Shown piece by piece: positions 1 to 7,761 of a stretch of 54,689 nt of DNA. Position 1 is the first letter of the stretch, and the number at the start of each line of letters is the position of its first letter. Position numbers and translations under genes: made by a program. Below the pieces are notes generated by a model. It was not told the DNA's origin. It worked only from the letters and a program-made list of their open reading frames with translations, and did no database searches. The stretch is from contig OY288173.1 of NCBI GenBank assembly GCA_958439195.1, positions 1 to 54,689 of the forward strand, read 5' to 3'. This stretch comes from an uncultured Paracoccaceae bacterium (GTDB taxonomy: Bacteria > Pseudomonadota > Alphaproteobacteria > Rhodobacterales > Rhodobacteraceae).

Positions 1-950
1 CCGTGGCAGCGCCCGGCCCAGATCGCGCAACCGCTGCCCGCGCAGCCCCACGCCCGCCACCGCAGCCCGCACCGCCCGCGCGCCCAACCCATCCACCGCC
101 GCCAGCAGTTCCAACCGCACCGGCACCGCCATTTCCGCCGCCGCCGTGGGCGTGGGCGCGCGCCGATCGGCGGCAAAGTCGATCAGCGTCGTATCCGTCT
201 CATGCCCCACGGCAGAAATCAGCGGGATGTCGGATGCCGCCGCCGCCCGCACCACCACCTCTTCGTTGAAGCCCCACAAATCCTCCAGCGACCCGCCCCC
301 ACGCGCCACGATGATCAGGTCCGGCCGCGGGATCGCGCCCCCCGGCACAATCGCGTTAAAGCCTCGGATCGCCGCCGCCACCTGCGGCGCGCAATCCTGC
401 CCCTGCACCGCCACCGGCCAGATCAGCACATGGCGCGGAAACCGGTCGCCCAACCGATGCAGGATGTCCCGGATCACTGCGCCCGAGGGCGAGGTGACAA
501 CCCCGATTACCCCCGGCAGAAATGGTATCGCCTTCTTGCGCTCTGCATCAAACAGCCCCTCGGCGGCCAACGCCGCCCGCCGCTTTTCCAGCATCGCCAT
601 AAGCGCACCGGCCCCCGCCGGGGCCACATCCTCGACAATCAGCTGATACTTGGACTGCCCCGGAAAGGTGGTCATCCGCCCCGTGGCGACCACTTCCATC
701 CCCTCCTCGGGGCGCACCTGCATCTTGGCCACCTGCCCTTTCCAGGAAATCGCGGCGATCACGCTGCGATCATCCTTCAGGTCGAAATACAGATGGCCGG
801 AAGCCGGCCGCGACACCGCCCCACCTCGCCCCGCACCCGCACCAACCCAAACTCCCCTTCGATCACCCGCTTCACCGCGCCGGATAACTCCGACACGGTG
901 TATTCCGGCTGATTGCCCTGCGGGGCGGGGCCATCCTCGAACAGGTCCAT
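1..950 (-). pseudogene. xseA: Exodeoxyribonuclease VII large subunit, frameshifted and cut by the window edge
   Basis: Catalytic large subunit of exonuclease VII, a cytoplasmic nuclease degrading single-stranded DNA. The N-terminal OB-fold begins at ATG 950 (MDLFEDGPAPQ, then EYTVSELSGAVKRVIEGEF and VRVRGEVG). This frame then stops early, while the typical continuation (VSRPASGHLYFDL, further on VARGGGSLEDLWGFNEE and SAVGHETD) is found one frame away. Adding a single G in the G-rich run at about 815-822 restores one continuous protein. Everything downstream of that point is intact to the window edge, so this may be a sequencing error in a homopolymer or a very recent mutation. The C-terminal end lies outside the window. 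Family identity is clear from the motifs; whether the gene is functional is not. Confidence 0.85.
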
Positions 951-991
951 GGGCATCTCCCTTGATCTGTCTGACTTTAGGTCGCACAGGA

Positions 992-1004
992 GCCAAGGGA
1001 AAGC
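992..1004 (-). promoter_or_regulatory. Promoter-like 13-mer upstream of xseA
   Basis: Read on the minus strand, this is GCTTTCCCTTGGC, followed at promoter-like distance by CTAAAGTCAG (970-979). The same 13-mer stands before tRNA-Leu (42992-43004), where it is followed by CTAGTCAG. Position about 40 bases upstream of the xseA start fits a housekeeping promoter, but the exact -35 and -10 boundaries are not certain. Confidence 0.45.
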
Positions 1005-1014
1005 ACCCGACCGC

Positions 1015-1131
1015 CGATTTCTGACGCAGAAATCGCAGCGGAATTTGACGCAAATTCCACACCCTTGCCTCCCGCCCTCTCGTCCCGATTTTTGCGCGCA
1101 AAAATCGTCACGAAATCTGCGTCAGATTTCG
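1015..1131. repeat. Cluster of four short palindromes between xseA and purD
   Basis: Four inverted repeats lie in 117 bases. They are at 1015-1035 (arms CGATTTCTG, loop ACG), 1040-1058 (arms GGAATTTG, loop ACG), 1086-1107 (a perfect 22-base palindrome with arms CGATTTTTGCG) and 1111-1131 (arms CGAAATCTG, loop CGT). All share AT-rich arms closing on a GCGTC/GACGC-like centre, in otherwise GC-rich DNA. They could be tandem hairpins acting as transcription barriers between divergent genes, operators for a dimeric protein, or copies of a dispersed palindromic element. No coding potential is seen in 951-1193. Confidence 0.75.
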
Positions 1132-1193
1132 CCCCCCGCTTGCACCCCTTGCCCCTGCCCCCTATAGCCCAGCCATCAGCAGGGGGCGCAGCC

Positions 1194-2456
1194 ATGAACA
1201 TCCTCATCCTCGGTTCCGGTGGCCGCGAACACGCCCTCGCCTGGGCGGTGAAGCAGAACCCAAAGACAGACCGCCTGATCGTGGCCCCCGGCAATGCAGG
1301 CATCGCCCAGCTTGCCGAATGCGCGGATATCGACATCCTGTCGGGTCAGACCGTCGTCACCTTCTGCGAAGAAAACGCCATCGACTTCGTCATCGTCGGT
1401 CCCGAAGCCCCCCTCGCCGCAGGCGTGGCGGATGCCACCCGCGCTGCGGGTATCCTCACCTTCGGCCCCTCCGCCGCCGCCGCGCAGCTTGAGGCCTCCA
1501 AAGCCTTCACCAAGGACATCTGCGACGCCTGCGCCGCCCCCACCGCCGCCTATGCCCGCTTCACCGACCCCGCCCCCGCCCGCGACTACATCCGCGCCCA
1601 AGGCGCCCCCATCGTGGTCAAGGCCGACGGCCTCGCCGCAGGCAAAGGCGTCATCGTCGCGATGACCGAGGATGAGGCACTTGCCGCCATCGACGACATG
1701 TTCGGCGGCGAATTCGGTGCCGCAGGCGCCGAAGTGGTGATCGAGGAATTCATGACGGGCGAAGAGGCTTCTTTCTTCATCCTCACCGATGGCACCCACG
1801 CCCTGCCCATCGGCACCGCGCAGGATCACAAGCGGGTGGGCGACGGCGACACCGGCCCCAATACGGGTGGCATGGGTGCCTATTCCCCGGCCCCCATCCT
1901 GTCCGACGCCATCGCCGACCGCGCGATGGAGGAAATCATCCTGCCCACCATCCGCGAAATGGCGCGGCGCGGCACGCCCTATCAGGGCGTCCTTTATGCC
2001 GGGTTGATGATCGAAAATGGCCAGGGACGCCTGGTGGAATACAATGCCCGATTTGGCGACCCGGAATGTCAGGTGCTGATGATGCGTCTCGGCGCACAGG
2101 CGCTTGACCTGCTGCTTGCCTGCGCCGAAGGCAGGCTTGATCAGGCACAGGTCAACTGGGCCGATGACCATGCCCTCACCGTGGTCATGGCGGCACAGGG
2201 CTATCCCGGCCCTTACACCAAAGGCACGGTCATCAAGGGTCTCGACACCCTGCCCGAAACCTCGTCCCAGATGGTGTTCCACGCTGGAACCACCGCCCGC
2301 GACGGCCAGATCACCGCCACCGGCGGCCGCGTCCTGAACATCACAGCGCGCGGCGCGACACTGGCCGAAGCGCAGCGGCAGGCCTATGCCATGGTCGATG
2401 CCATCGACTGGCCTGAGGGCTTCTGCCGCCGCGATATCGGCTGGCGGGCGCTGTAG
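1194..2456 (+). CDS. purD: Phosphoribosylamine-glycine ligase (GARS)
   Basis: Second step of de novo purine synthesis: joins phosphoribosylamine and glycine with ATP to give glycinamide ribonucleotide, in the cytoplasm. The 420-residue product has the normal length. The N-terminal domain opens with MNILILGSGGREHAL; the ATP-grasp region carries KADGLAAGKGV from residue 143 and YNARFGDPECQ from residue 283. The ATG at 1194 was chosen because homologues begin exactly with this glycine-rich strand; upstream in-frame codons reach into the palindrome cluster and do not look like protein. It faces away from xseA and runs into the convergent radical-SAM gene nine bases downstream. Assignment is secure. 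Confidence 0.97.
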   Translation: MNILILGSGGREHALAWAVKQNPKTDRLIVAPGNAGIAQLAECADIDILSGQTVVTFCEENAIDFVIVGPEAPLAAGVADATRAAGILTFGPSAAAAQLEASKAFTKDICDACAAPTAAYARFTDPAPARDYIRAQGAPIVVKADGLAAGKGVIVAMTEDEALAAIDDMFGGEFGAAGAEVVIEEFMTGEEASFFILTDGTHALPIGTAQDHKRVGDGDTGPNTGGMGAYSPAPILSDAIADRAMEEIILPTIREMARRGTPYQGVLYAGLMIENGQGRLVEYNARFGDPECQVLMMRLGAQALDLLLACAEGRLDQAQVNWADDHALTVVMAAQGYPGPYTKGTVIKGLDTLPETSSQMVFHAGTTARDGQITATGGRVLNITARGATLAEAQRQAYAMVDAIDWPEGFCRRDIGWRAL

Positions 2457-2465
2457 TCGGGCGCA

Positions 2466-3548
2466 CTAGAACAACGCCAACTGATCCCCACGCAGAACCG
2501 GGGGCCGGAACAGATCACAGCGCAGCGGCGGCAGTGCCAGCGCCAGCCCCAGCCGCGCCACCGCCTTGTCAAACCGCTGCGCGATCAATTGCGCAAACAG
2601 CCCCTCGCCCCGCATCCGCTTGCCCCATTCGGCATCGTAATCCTTGCCGCCCCGCGCCTCGCGCACCCGCGCCATCACCTTGGCCGCCCGCCCCGGTTCC
2701 GCCGCCTCCAGCCAGTCGCGCCACAGCCCCGCCACCTCCAAGGGCAGGCGCAGCATGATCCACGACGCCCCTACCGCCCCCGCATCGCGGGCAGCCGCCA
2801 AAATCCCCTCCATCTCGTGATCCGTCAGCCCCGGAATGACCGGTGACACCATCACCCGCACCGGCACCCCCGCCGCCGTCAGCCGCCGGATCACCTCCAA
2901 CCGTCGCGCCGGCAGCGCCGCCCGTGGCTCCATCCGCCGCGACAGGCCCGCATCAAGCGTGGTGACCGACACCCCGACCCGCAGCAACCCCTTTGCCGCC
3001 ATCGGCGCCAGCAGGTCCAGATCGCGTTCGATCAGCGTCCCCTTGGTGGTGATCGCCAGCGGATGATCACAGCCCGCCAACACCTCGACCACCTCACGCA
3101 TCACCCGATATTCCGCCTCACAGGGCTGATAGGGGTCGGTATTCGTGCCAATCGCCACCGTGGCCACGCGATACCCCTTCGCCCGCACCTCCCGCGCCAG
3201 CACCGCCCCGATGCCCGGCCGCGCAATCAGCCGCGTCTCGAAATCCAGCCCCGGCGACAGGTTCAAAAAGGCATGCGTCGGCCGCGCAAAACAATACACA
3301 CAGCCATGCTCGCACCCCCGATACGGGTTCACCGACCGGTCAAAGGGCAGATCCGGCGACCGGTTGTAACTTAGCGCCGACCGCGCCCGTTTCACCCGCA
3401 CCTCGGTGCGCAGCAGACGCTCCTCCCCCGGTTCCCAACCATCGGCAAATCCTGCCACGCCATGTGTCTCAAACCGCCCTGCCGCGTTCGACAGCGCGCC
3501 CCGCGCCCGCACCCGGCGCCCCGGCAACATCCCATCCGCCTTGTCCAT
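2466..3548 (-). CDS. PA0069-family radical SAM protein (spore photoproduct lyase-like)
   Basis: A radical S-adenosylmethionine enzyme of unknown substrate, expected to bind a 4Fe-4S cluster and cleave SAM. The 360-residue product has the motif C79-x3-C83-x2-C86 in NPYRGCEHGCVYCFARPTH. This is followed by TVAIGTNTDPYQPCE and a TIM-barrel-like series of strands, including VGVSVTTLD and RVMVSPVIPGLTDHE. The sequence fits the PA0069/SplB-like group rather than true spore photoproduct lyase. It is convergent with purD (nine bases between stops) and divergent from the corrinoid protein. No partner gene indicates its role; a DNA-repair or RNA/protein modification function would be guesswork. Confidence 0.88.
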   Translation of the reverse strand: MDKADGMLPGRRVRARGALSNAAGRFETHGVAGFADGWEPGEERLLRTEVRVKRARSALSYNRSPDLPFDRSVNPYRGCEHGCVYCFARPTHAFLNLSPGLDFETRLIARPGIGAVLAREVRAKGYRVATVAIGTNTDPYQPCEAEYRVMREVVEVLAGCDHPLAITTKGTLIERDLDLLAPMAAKGLLRVGVSVTTLDAGLSRRMEPRAALPARRLEVIRRLTAAGVPVRVMVSPVIPGLTDHEMEGILAAARDAGAVGASWIMLRLPLEVAGLWRDWLEAAEPGRAAKVMARVREARGGKDYDAEWGKRMRGEGLFAQLIAQRFDKAVARLGLALALPPLRCDLFRPPVLRGDQLALF

Positions 3549-3648
3549 TCCCCCAGACTAGAACAAAGAGCGAACAATTGTCACGTCCCTTTCATCACCG
3601 ACCCCTTGCTGTCGGCTTTCATTCGGGGCATGTCGCTATCCGATAAGT

Positions 3649-3689
3649 CTGCATGCCGCTTTCAGATCATGCAGTATGCGAACGCATAC
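3649..3689 (+). promoter_or_regulatory. Nested inverted repeats in the leader of the corrinoid protein gene
   Basis: Two inverted repeats sit just upstream of the start at 3708. CTGCATG (3649-3655) pairs with CATGCAG (3668-3674), and GTATGCG (3674-3680) pairs with CGCATAC (3683-3689) across two bases. They share base 3674, so only one may form at a time in RNA, or they may be two operators. The second ends 18 bases before the ATG, close to the ribosome-binding site AAAGGGAA. No known cobalamin or SAM riboswitch fold was recognised. Confidence 0.45.
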
Positions 3690-3707
3690 CCCAAAGGGAA
3701 CGCCACC

Positions 3708-4406
3708 ATGGCCGACGAAGACGAGATCATCCTGTCCGAACTCTCTGATGACGAGCTTGTCCTGCAAATGCATGACGATCTCTACGACGGCCTGAAGGAA
3801 GAGATCGAGGAAGCCGTCAACATCCTCATCGCCCGTGGCTGGACGCCATATGACGTGCTCACCAAGGCGCTTGTCGCCGGGATGACCATCGTCGGTGCCG
3901 ACTTCCGCGATGGCATCCTCTTTGTCCCCGAAGTGCTGCTCGCCGCAAACGCGATGAAGGCCGGGATGTTCATCCTCAAGCCGCTTCTGGTGGAAACCGG
4001 CGCCCCGCGCATGGGCAAGATGGTCATCGGCACCGTCAAGGGCGACATCCACGACATCGGCAAGAACCTTGTCGCCATGATGATGGAAGGCGCGGGCTTC
4101 GAAGTCCTGGACCTTGGCATCAACAACTCGGTCGAAAAATACCTCGACGCGCTCGAGGCGGAAAAGCCCGACATCCTCGGCATGTCCGCCCTGCTGACCA
4201 CCACCATGCCCTATATGAAAGTCGTGATCGACACGATGAAGGAAAAGGGCATGCGCGATGATTACATCGTGTTGGTCGGTGGCGCACCGCTGAACGAAGA
4301 ATTCGGCAAGGCCATCGGGGCCGATGCCTATTGCCGCGACGCCGCCGTGGCGGTGGAAACGGCCAAGCAATTCGTCGCCCGCAAGCACAACCAGATCGGC
4401 GCCTGA
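3708..4406 (+). CDS. Methyltransferase cognate corrinoid protein (B12-binding)
   Basis: Carries a methyl group on protein-bound corrinoid between a substrate-specific methyltransferase and a second methyltransferase, as in methylamine or glycine-betaine demethylation and in the middle domains of MetH. The 232-residue product has an N-terminal helical cap (about residues 10-95) and a Rossmann-like B12-binding domain with the base-off signature D113-x-H115-x2-G118 (KGDIHDIGKNL), GMSALLTTTM and VLVGGAPLN. The ATG at 3708 follows AAAGGGAA by a suitable distance; longer in-frame starts lack conserved sequence. Neither a cognate methyltransferase nor a reactivating enzyme is adjacent, so the methyl donor cannot be named. 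A DUF1638 gene follows, a pairing I recall from corrinoid loci in Rhodobacteraceae. Confidence 0.92.
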   Translation: MADEDEIILSELSDDELVLQMHDDLYDGLKEEIEEAVNILIARGWTPYDVLTKALVAGMTIVGADFRDGILFVPEVLLAANAMKAGMFILKPLLVETGAPRMGKMVIGTVKGDIHDIGKNLVAMMMEGAGFEVLDLGINNSVEKYLDALEAEKPDILGMSALLTTTMPYMKVVIDTMKEKGMRDDYIVLVGGAPLNEEFGKAIGADAYCRDAAVAVETAKQFVARKHNQIGA

Positions 4407-4418
4407 CGCGCCTTTCCC

Positions 4419-4444
4419 CCCCTTCCCCATCCGCGGGGAAGGGG
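4419..4444 (+). terminator. Strong hairpin after the corrinoid protein gene
   Basis: CCCCTTCCCC (4419-4428) pairs with GGGGAAGGGG (4435-4444) around a six-base loop, 13 bases after the stop codon. There is no T-run after it, so it may be a rho-assisted stop, an attenuator or an RNA-stabilising stem rather than an intrinsic terminator. Confidence 0.5.
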
Positions 4445-4535
4445 CAGGGGGATCACGCCTTTGATCACCCTTGCGCGACACCCCCTTGGCTTTTCATCCC
4501 CGAACGACCATCTTTGTGGGGAAAGGACGCCGCTC

Positions 4536-4694
4536 ATGATGCCGCTGACCCATTTCCTTGCCCTTCTGGCCTTCGTCATCCTTGCCGCCGGGCTGACCAT
4601 CAGCCTTGCCGTCTGGGCCGACCTGCCGCTTGTCGCCCTCGGCCTCGCCGCACTCGCCGGAAGCCTTGTCCTCGGCGCGCGGCAATGGCGCTGA
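4536..4694 (+). CDS. Small two-helix membrane protein (52 residues)
   Basis: No function is recognised. The product is 52 residues, almost entirely hydrophobic, with two likely membrane segments (FLALLAFVILAAGLTISLAV and LPLVALGLAALAGSLVLGA) and a basic end RQWR. Two adjacent ATG codons (4536 and 4539) follow a good ribosome-binding site, GGGGAAAGGACG. It lies between the corrinoid protein gene and the DUF1638 gene, with only 15 bases to the latter, so translation is probably coupled. The topology suggests a short hairpin in the inner membrane. Its position suggests a part in the same process, but this is inferred only from neighbourhood. Confidence 0.7.
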   Translation: MMPLTHFLALLAFVILAAGLTISLAVWADLPLVALGLAALAGSLVLGARQWR

Positions 4695-4709
4695 TCCATC
4701 GGCCCTGAT

Positions 4710-5366
4710 GTGGACATCGACGACATCACCCTCACGGAACGCGGGCTGAACCCCGAAGCCCCGGCCTCAGAAACACAAGGCCGCATCCTTCTGATCGCCT
4801 GCGGCGCGCTGGCGCATGAAATCCTCGCCCTCAAACGGATGAACGGCTGGGATCACCTTGATCTGCAATGCCTGCCCGCCAACCTGCACCTCTGGCCCGA
4901 CCGCATCCCCGCCGCGGTTGAACAGGCCGTCGCCCAACACCGTGCGGCATATGAACACCTTTTCATCGTCTATGCCGATTGCGGAACCGGTGGCCTCTTG
5001 CAGGAAAAGTGCAAGGAACTGGGTGTTGAAATGGTCGAAGGCCCGCATTGCTATTCGTTTTTTGAAGGCAACGCCGCCTTCGCAGAAAAAGCTGAAACCG
5101 AATTCACCGCCTTCTACCTGACCGATTTCCTGGTCCGCCAGTTCGATGCCTTCGTCTGGCGACCCATGGGCCTGGACCGGCACCCCGAATTGCGTGACAT
5201 GTATTTCGGCAATTACACCAAGCTGGTCTATCAGGCCCAGCTTGATGATCCCGCGCTGGACGCCAAGGCCCGTGACTGCGCCGCCCGCCTTGGCCTGACC
5301 TATGAGCGGAGATTGACCGGTTACGGCGATCTTGCCCCTACCCTCGCGCGCGTTGCTGGCACCTGA
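4710..5366 (+). CDS. DUF1638 domain-containing protein
   Basis: Uncharacterised protein of 218 residues. It shows the family's opening strand GRILLIACGALAHEILAL, then YADCGTGGLLQEKCKELGVEM, PHCYSFFEG and a C-terminal LGLTYERRLTGYGDL. GTG at 4710 is taken as the start, because no ATG precedes the conserved strand. Several cysteines and histidines (ADCGTG, GPHCYSF) could bind metal or a cofactor, though this is inference. The family is often found near corrinoid methyltransferase components, and here it sits two genes after a corrinoid protein, which supports a role in corrinoid-dependent methyl transfer rather than a random neighbour. Confidence 0.85.
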   Translation: MDIDDITLTERGLNPEAPASETQGRILLIACGALAHEILALKRMNGWDHLDLQCLPANLHLWPDRIPAAVEQAVAQHRAAYEHLFIVYADCGTGGLLQEKCKELGVEMVEGPHCYSFFEGNAAFAEKAETEFTAFYLTDFLVRQFDAFVWRPMGLDRHPELRDMYFGNYTKLVYQAQLDDPALDAKARDCAARLGLTYERRLTGYGDLAPTLARVAGT

Positions 5367-5410
5367 TCCGCACCTCCCCTATCCTCGCCCGCAAAAAGCA
5401 GGACAGGCCC

Positions 5411-5794
5411 ATGACCCCCGAAGATTTCCCCCGCGCCTTTGCATCGGCCTTTTCCGCGCAGGATGCGGCGGCGCTTTCGGCCCTGATGCATGATGATTCC
5501 GATCTGATCACCCCGACCGGCCAATACGCCGAAGGCCGCCCCGCGATCGAAGCAGCCCTCGCCGCCGAATTTGCAGGCGTCTTTCAAGATGCGCGCTTGG
5601 TAAAAGGCAAGCTGCGTCTGCGCGCGCTTGGCCCCGGTGCTGCGCTGATCACCCAACGCTACGTCGTCACCGGTGCAAAAAATGAAAGCGGGGCAGACCT
5701 GCCCCGCTGTGCGCTCATCCTGACCGCAACCCTCGCCGCCACTCCCGCAGGCTGGCAGGCGCTTGCGGCGCAATTGTCGATCCTGACGGATTAA
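5411..5794 (+). CDS. SgcJ/EcaC-like SnoaL-fold protein
   Basis: A 127-residue protein of the NTF2/SnoaL-like superfamily (DUF4440-type), which includes small enzymes and ligand-binding proteins; no substrate can be named. The pattern is an N-terminal helix (FPRAFASAFSAQDAAALSALMHDD), then DLITPTGQYAEGRPAIEAALAAEF and beta strands ending in a tryptophan-containing strand (GWQALAAQLSIL). It begins 44 bases after the DUF1638 gene, possibly on the same transcript. Its stop overlaps the stop of the opposite DUF3563 gene by three bases (shared TTAA), leaving no room for a terminator between them. Confidence 0.8.
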   Translation: MTPEDFPRAFASAFSAQDAAALSALMHDDSDLITPTGQYAEGRPAIEAALAAEFAGVFQDARLVKGKLRLRALGPGAALITQRYVVTGAKNESGADLPRCALILTATLAATPAGWQALAAQLSILTD

Positions 5795-5946
5795 CCGTCG
5801 AACCGCCGGAACATGCCGCGGTCGATCTGCCGCTGGCGGAATTCAAGGTCCACGCGGTTCGCCGCGCCGTTCAGATATTCCCGCTCCAGCTCTGCCGCCG
5901 TGGGGATGTGAAACGTGCTGATCAGTTTCTTTACGCGTTCAAACAT
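5791..5946 (-). CDS. DUF3563 family small protein (51 residues)
   Basis: A short basic/acidic helical protein beginning MFERVKKLISTFHIPT and containing AAELEREYLNGAANRVDLEF, then RQRQIDRGMFRRFDG. The YL-x-x-A-x-x-R-x-DLE-x-R pattern matches DUF3563, a family of very small proteins of unknown function. It is too short for a standard ORF cutoff. ATG at 5946 is preceded by AGAAGGA nine bases upstream on the minus strand, a good ribosome-binding site. It lies tail to tail with the SnoaL-like gene. An inverted repeat about 50 bases upstream (5997-6014) may regulate it. The family call rests on this short pattern. Confidence 0.78.
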   Translation of the reverse strand: MFERVKKLISTFHIPTAAELEREYLNGAANRVDLEFRQRQIDRGMFRRFDG

Positions 5947-5996
5947 TGTCTTTTTTCCTTCTGCCGATGGACAGAAGATAGGATGCCGCAGCGCAG

Positions 5997-6014
5997 CATT
6001 GTAGCGTTACAATG
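5997..6014. promoter_or_regulatory. Inverted repeat upstream of the DUF3563 gene
   Basis: CATTGTA (5997-6003) and TACAATG (6008-6014) form a 7-bp inverted repeat with a four-base centre, about 50 bases upstream of the DUF3563 start and 70 bases after recN ends. The size fits a dimeric repressor or activator site. Confidence 0.45.
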
Positions 6015-6083
6015 GCGAAACCCGCCATGCACTGACGTCATACCTATGCGATGAATTTCATGGCACAGCGCGCGCCCATCTGC

Positions 6084-7730
6084 TCAGGCCGTCAGCAGCG
6101 CCCGCGCCGCCTCGCGCGCGGCTTCGGTCACGGTATCCCCGGCCAGCATCCGCGCCACCTCCTCGACCCGCGCCGCAGGGTCCAGCGGCGTCACGGTGGA
6201 CAAGGTCATCTCTCCCGCCACCCGCTTCTCCACCCGCCAATGCGCCCCCCCCAGCGCGGCCACCTGCGGCGAATGCGTCACCACCAGCACCTGGCACCCC
6301 TCGGCCAGCGCCTTCAACCGGCGCCCCACCGCATCCGCCGTGGCCCCACCAACGCCCCGGTCGATTTCGTCGAATATCATCGTCAGGCCGGGCGCATCGC
6401 CGGTCAGACACACCTTCAGCGCCAGCAGGAACCGGCTCAACTCGCCGCCCGATGCGATCCGGTTCAATGGCCCCGAAGGCGCGCCCGGATTGGTGGCCAC
6501 CGTGAACGTCACCATATCCACGCCGTCCGGCCCCGGTTCGCCCAACGACACCTCGGTGGCGAACACCGCGCGCTCCATCTTCAGCGGTGCCAGTTCCGCC
6601 GCCATCGCGCGGTCCAGCCGCCCTGCCGCCGCCACGCGCAGCGCCGTCACCCGTGCGGCCTCGGTGGTATAGGTGGCTTCGGCTTGCACCACCGCCTTGG
6701 CCTTGGCCGCAATCCCCGCCACGCCGCCATCCAGCGCCGCCAACCGCGCCCGCAAATCGCCCGCAAACCCGCCCAGATCATCGGGTAACACGCCATGCTT
6801 GCGCGCCAAGGCCCGGATCGCAAACAACCGCTCCTCGATCGCCTCCAACTCGGCCGGATTGAAATCCAGCGCCGCAAGGCAATCCTCCACACCCTGCTGC
6901 GCCTCGCCCAGTTCGATCAGCGCGCGGTCCAGCGCCGCCAGCGCGCCCTCCAACTGCCCTTCGGCCCGGTCCGCCGCACCTTCCAGCCAGCGGACAGCAT
7001 CCCGCATCATCCCTTCGGCCGCCTGATCCGACAGCGCCTGATGCGCCCGTGCAATGTCAGCACGGATCTTCTCAGCCCCCTGCATCATGCGGCGTCGCGC
7101 ATCAAGGCTGGCCTCCTCACCCGGTTCGGGGTTCAGCTTGTCCAACTCTGCCACCGCGTGCCGCAGGAAATCCTCTTCGCGTCGCGCAGCCTCTAACGCC
7201 GCCTCGGCCTCGGCCAGGGCACTACGCGCCGCCGCCTGCGCCCGCCACGCCGCCCGCAAGGCCGCAAGGTCCACCCCGGCAAAGGCATCCAAAAGCGCCC
7301 GATGCCCGCGCGGGTTCAACAACCCCCGGTCATCATGCTGCCCATGTAATTCCACCAGCGTTTCCGACAGGTCGCGCAACACCTCGCCCGATACGCGGCG
7401 GTCATTGACCCAGGCCGTCTTGCGCCCATCCACAGCATTCACCCGCCGCAGGATCAATTCGCCATCCTCGGCCAGGATTCCCGCCGCCTCCAATACGGCA
7501 TGCGCCGCATGGTCGCCCGGCAGATCGAACACCGCCGTCACACTGCCCTGTTCCGCGCCCTGCCGCACCAATTCGGCCCGGCCGCGCCAACCCAGCACAA
7601 ACCCCAATGCATCCAGAAGAATGGATTTTCCCGCGCCCGTTTCACCCGTCAACACATTCAGACCCGGCCGGAACTCAAGGTCCAGTCGGTCAATGATCAG
7701 CACATCCCGAATCTCGAGCGTCCGCAGCAC
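6084..7730 (-). CDS. recN: DNA repair protein RecN
   Basis: SMC-like ATPase acting early in double-strand break repair, where it tethers DNA and helps recombination. The 548-residue product has Walker A GETGAGKS (residues 29-36), a long central coiled coil (about residues 150-360, rich in Ala, Glu, Arg and Leu), the ABC signature ASGGELSRFLLALK and Walker B MIFDEIDRGVGG. The reading frame begins with GTG at 7730 (first residues LRTLEIRDVLIIDRL, the usual RecN opening). It follows bamD by 31 bases on the same strand, the common lpxC-bamD-recN order, so it is likely co-transcribed at the end of the division cluster. Confidence 0.96.
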   Translation of the reverse strand: MLRTLEIRDVLIIDRLDLEFRPGLNVLTGETGAGKSILLDALGFVLGWRGRAELVRQGAEQGSVTAVFDLPGDHAAHAVLEAAGILAEDGELILRRVNAVDGRKTAWVNDRRVSGEVLRDLSETLVELHGQHDDRGLLNPRGHRALLDAFAGVDLAALRAAWRAQAAARSALAEAEAALEAARREEDFLRHAVAELDKLNPEPGEEASLDARRRMMQGAEKIRADIARAHQALSDQAAEGMMRDAVRWLEGAADRAEGQLEGALAALDRALIELGEAQQGVEDCLAALDFNPAELEAIEERLFAIRALARKHGVLPDDLGGFAGDLRARLAALDGGVAGIAAKAKAVVQAEATYTTEAARVTALRVAAAGRLDRAMAAELAPLKMERAVFATEVSLGEPGPDGVDMVTFTVATNPGAPSGPLNRIASGGELSRFLLALKVCLTGDAPGLTMIFDEIDRGVGGATADAVGRRLKALAEGCQVLVVTHSPQVAALGGAHWRVEKRVAGEMTLSTVTPLDPAARVEEVARMLAGDTVTEAAREAARALLTA

Positions 7731-7761
7731 GCGCCTGCCCCCGTTGACGGACCTCAGCCCG

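Noticed and set aside
1176..2282. A 368-codon frame opposite purD
   Set aside because: Gly/Asp/His-rich shadow of a certain gene; no motif or ribosome-binding site.
3549..3707. Cobalamin riboswitch before the corrinoid gene
   Set aside because: The 159-base region lacks a recognisable B12-box-like core; only short inverted repeats were seen.
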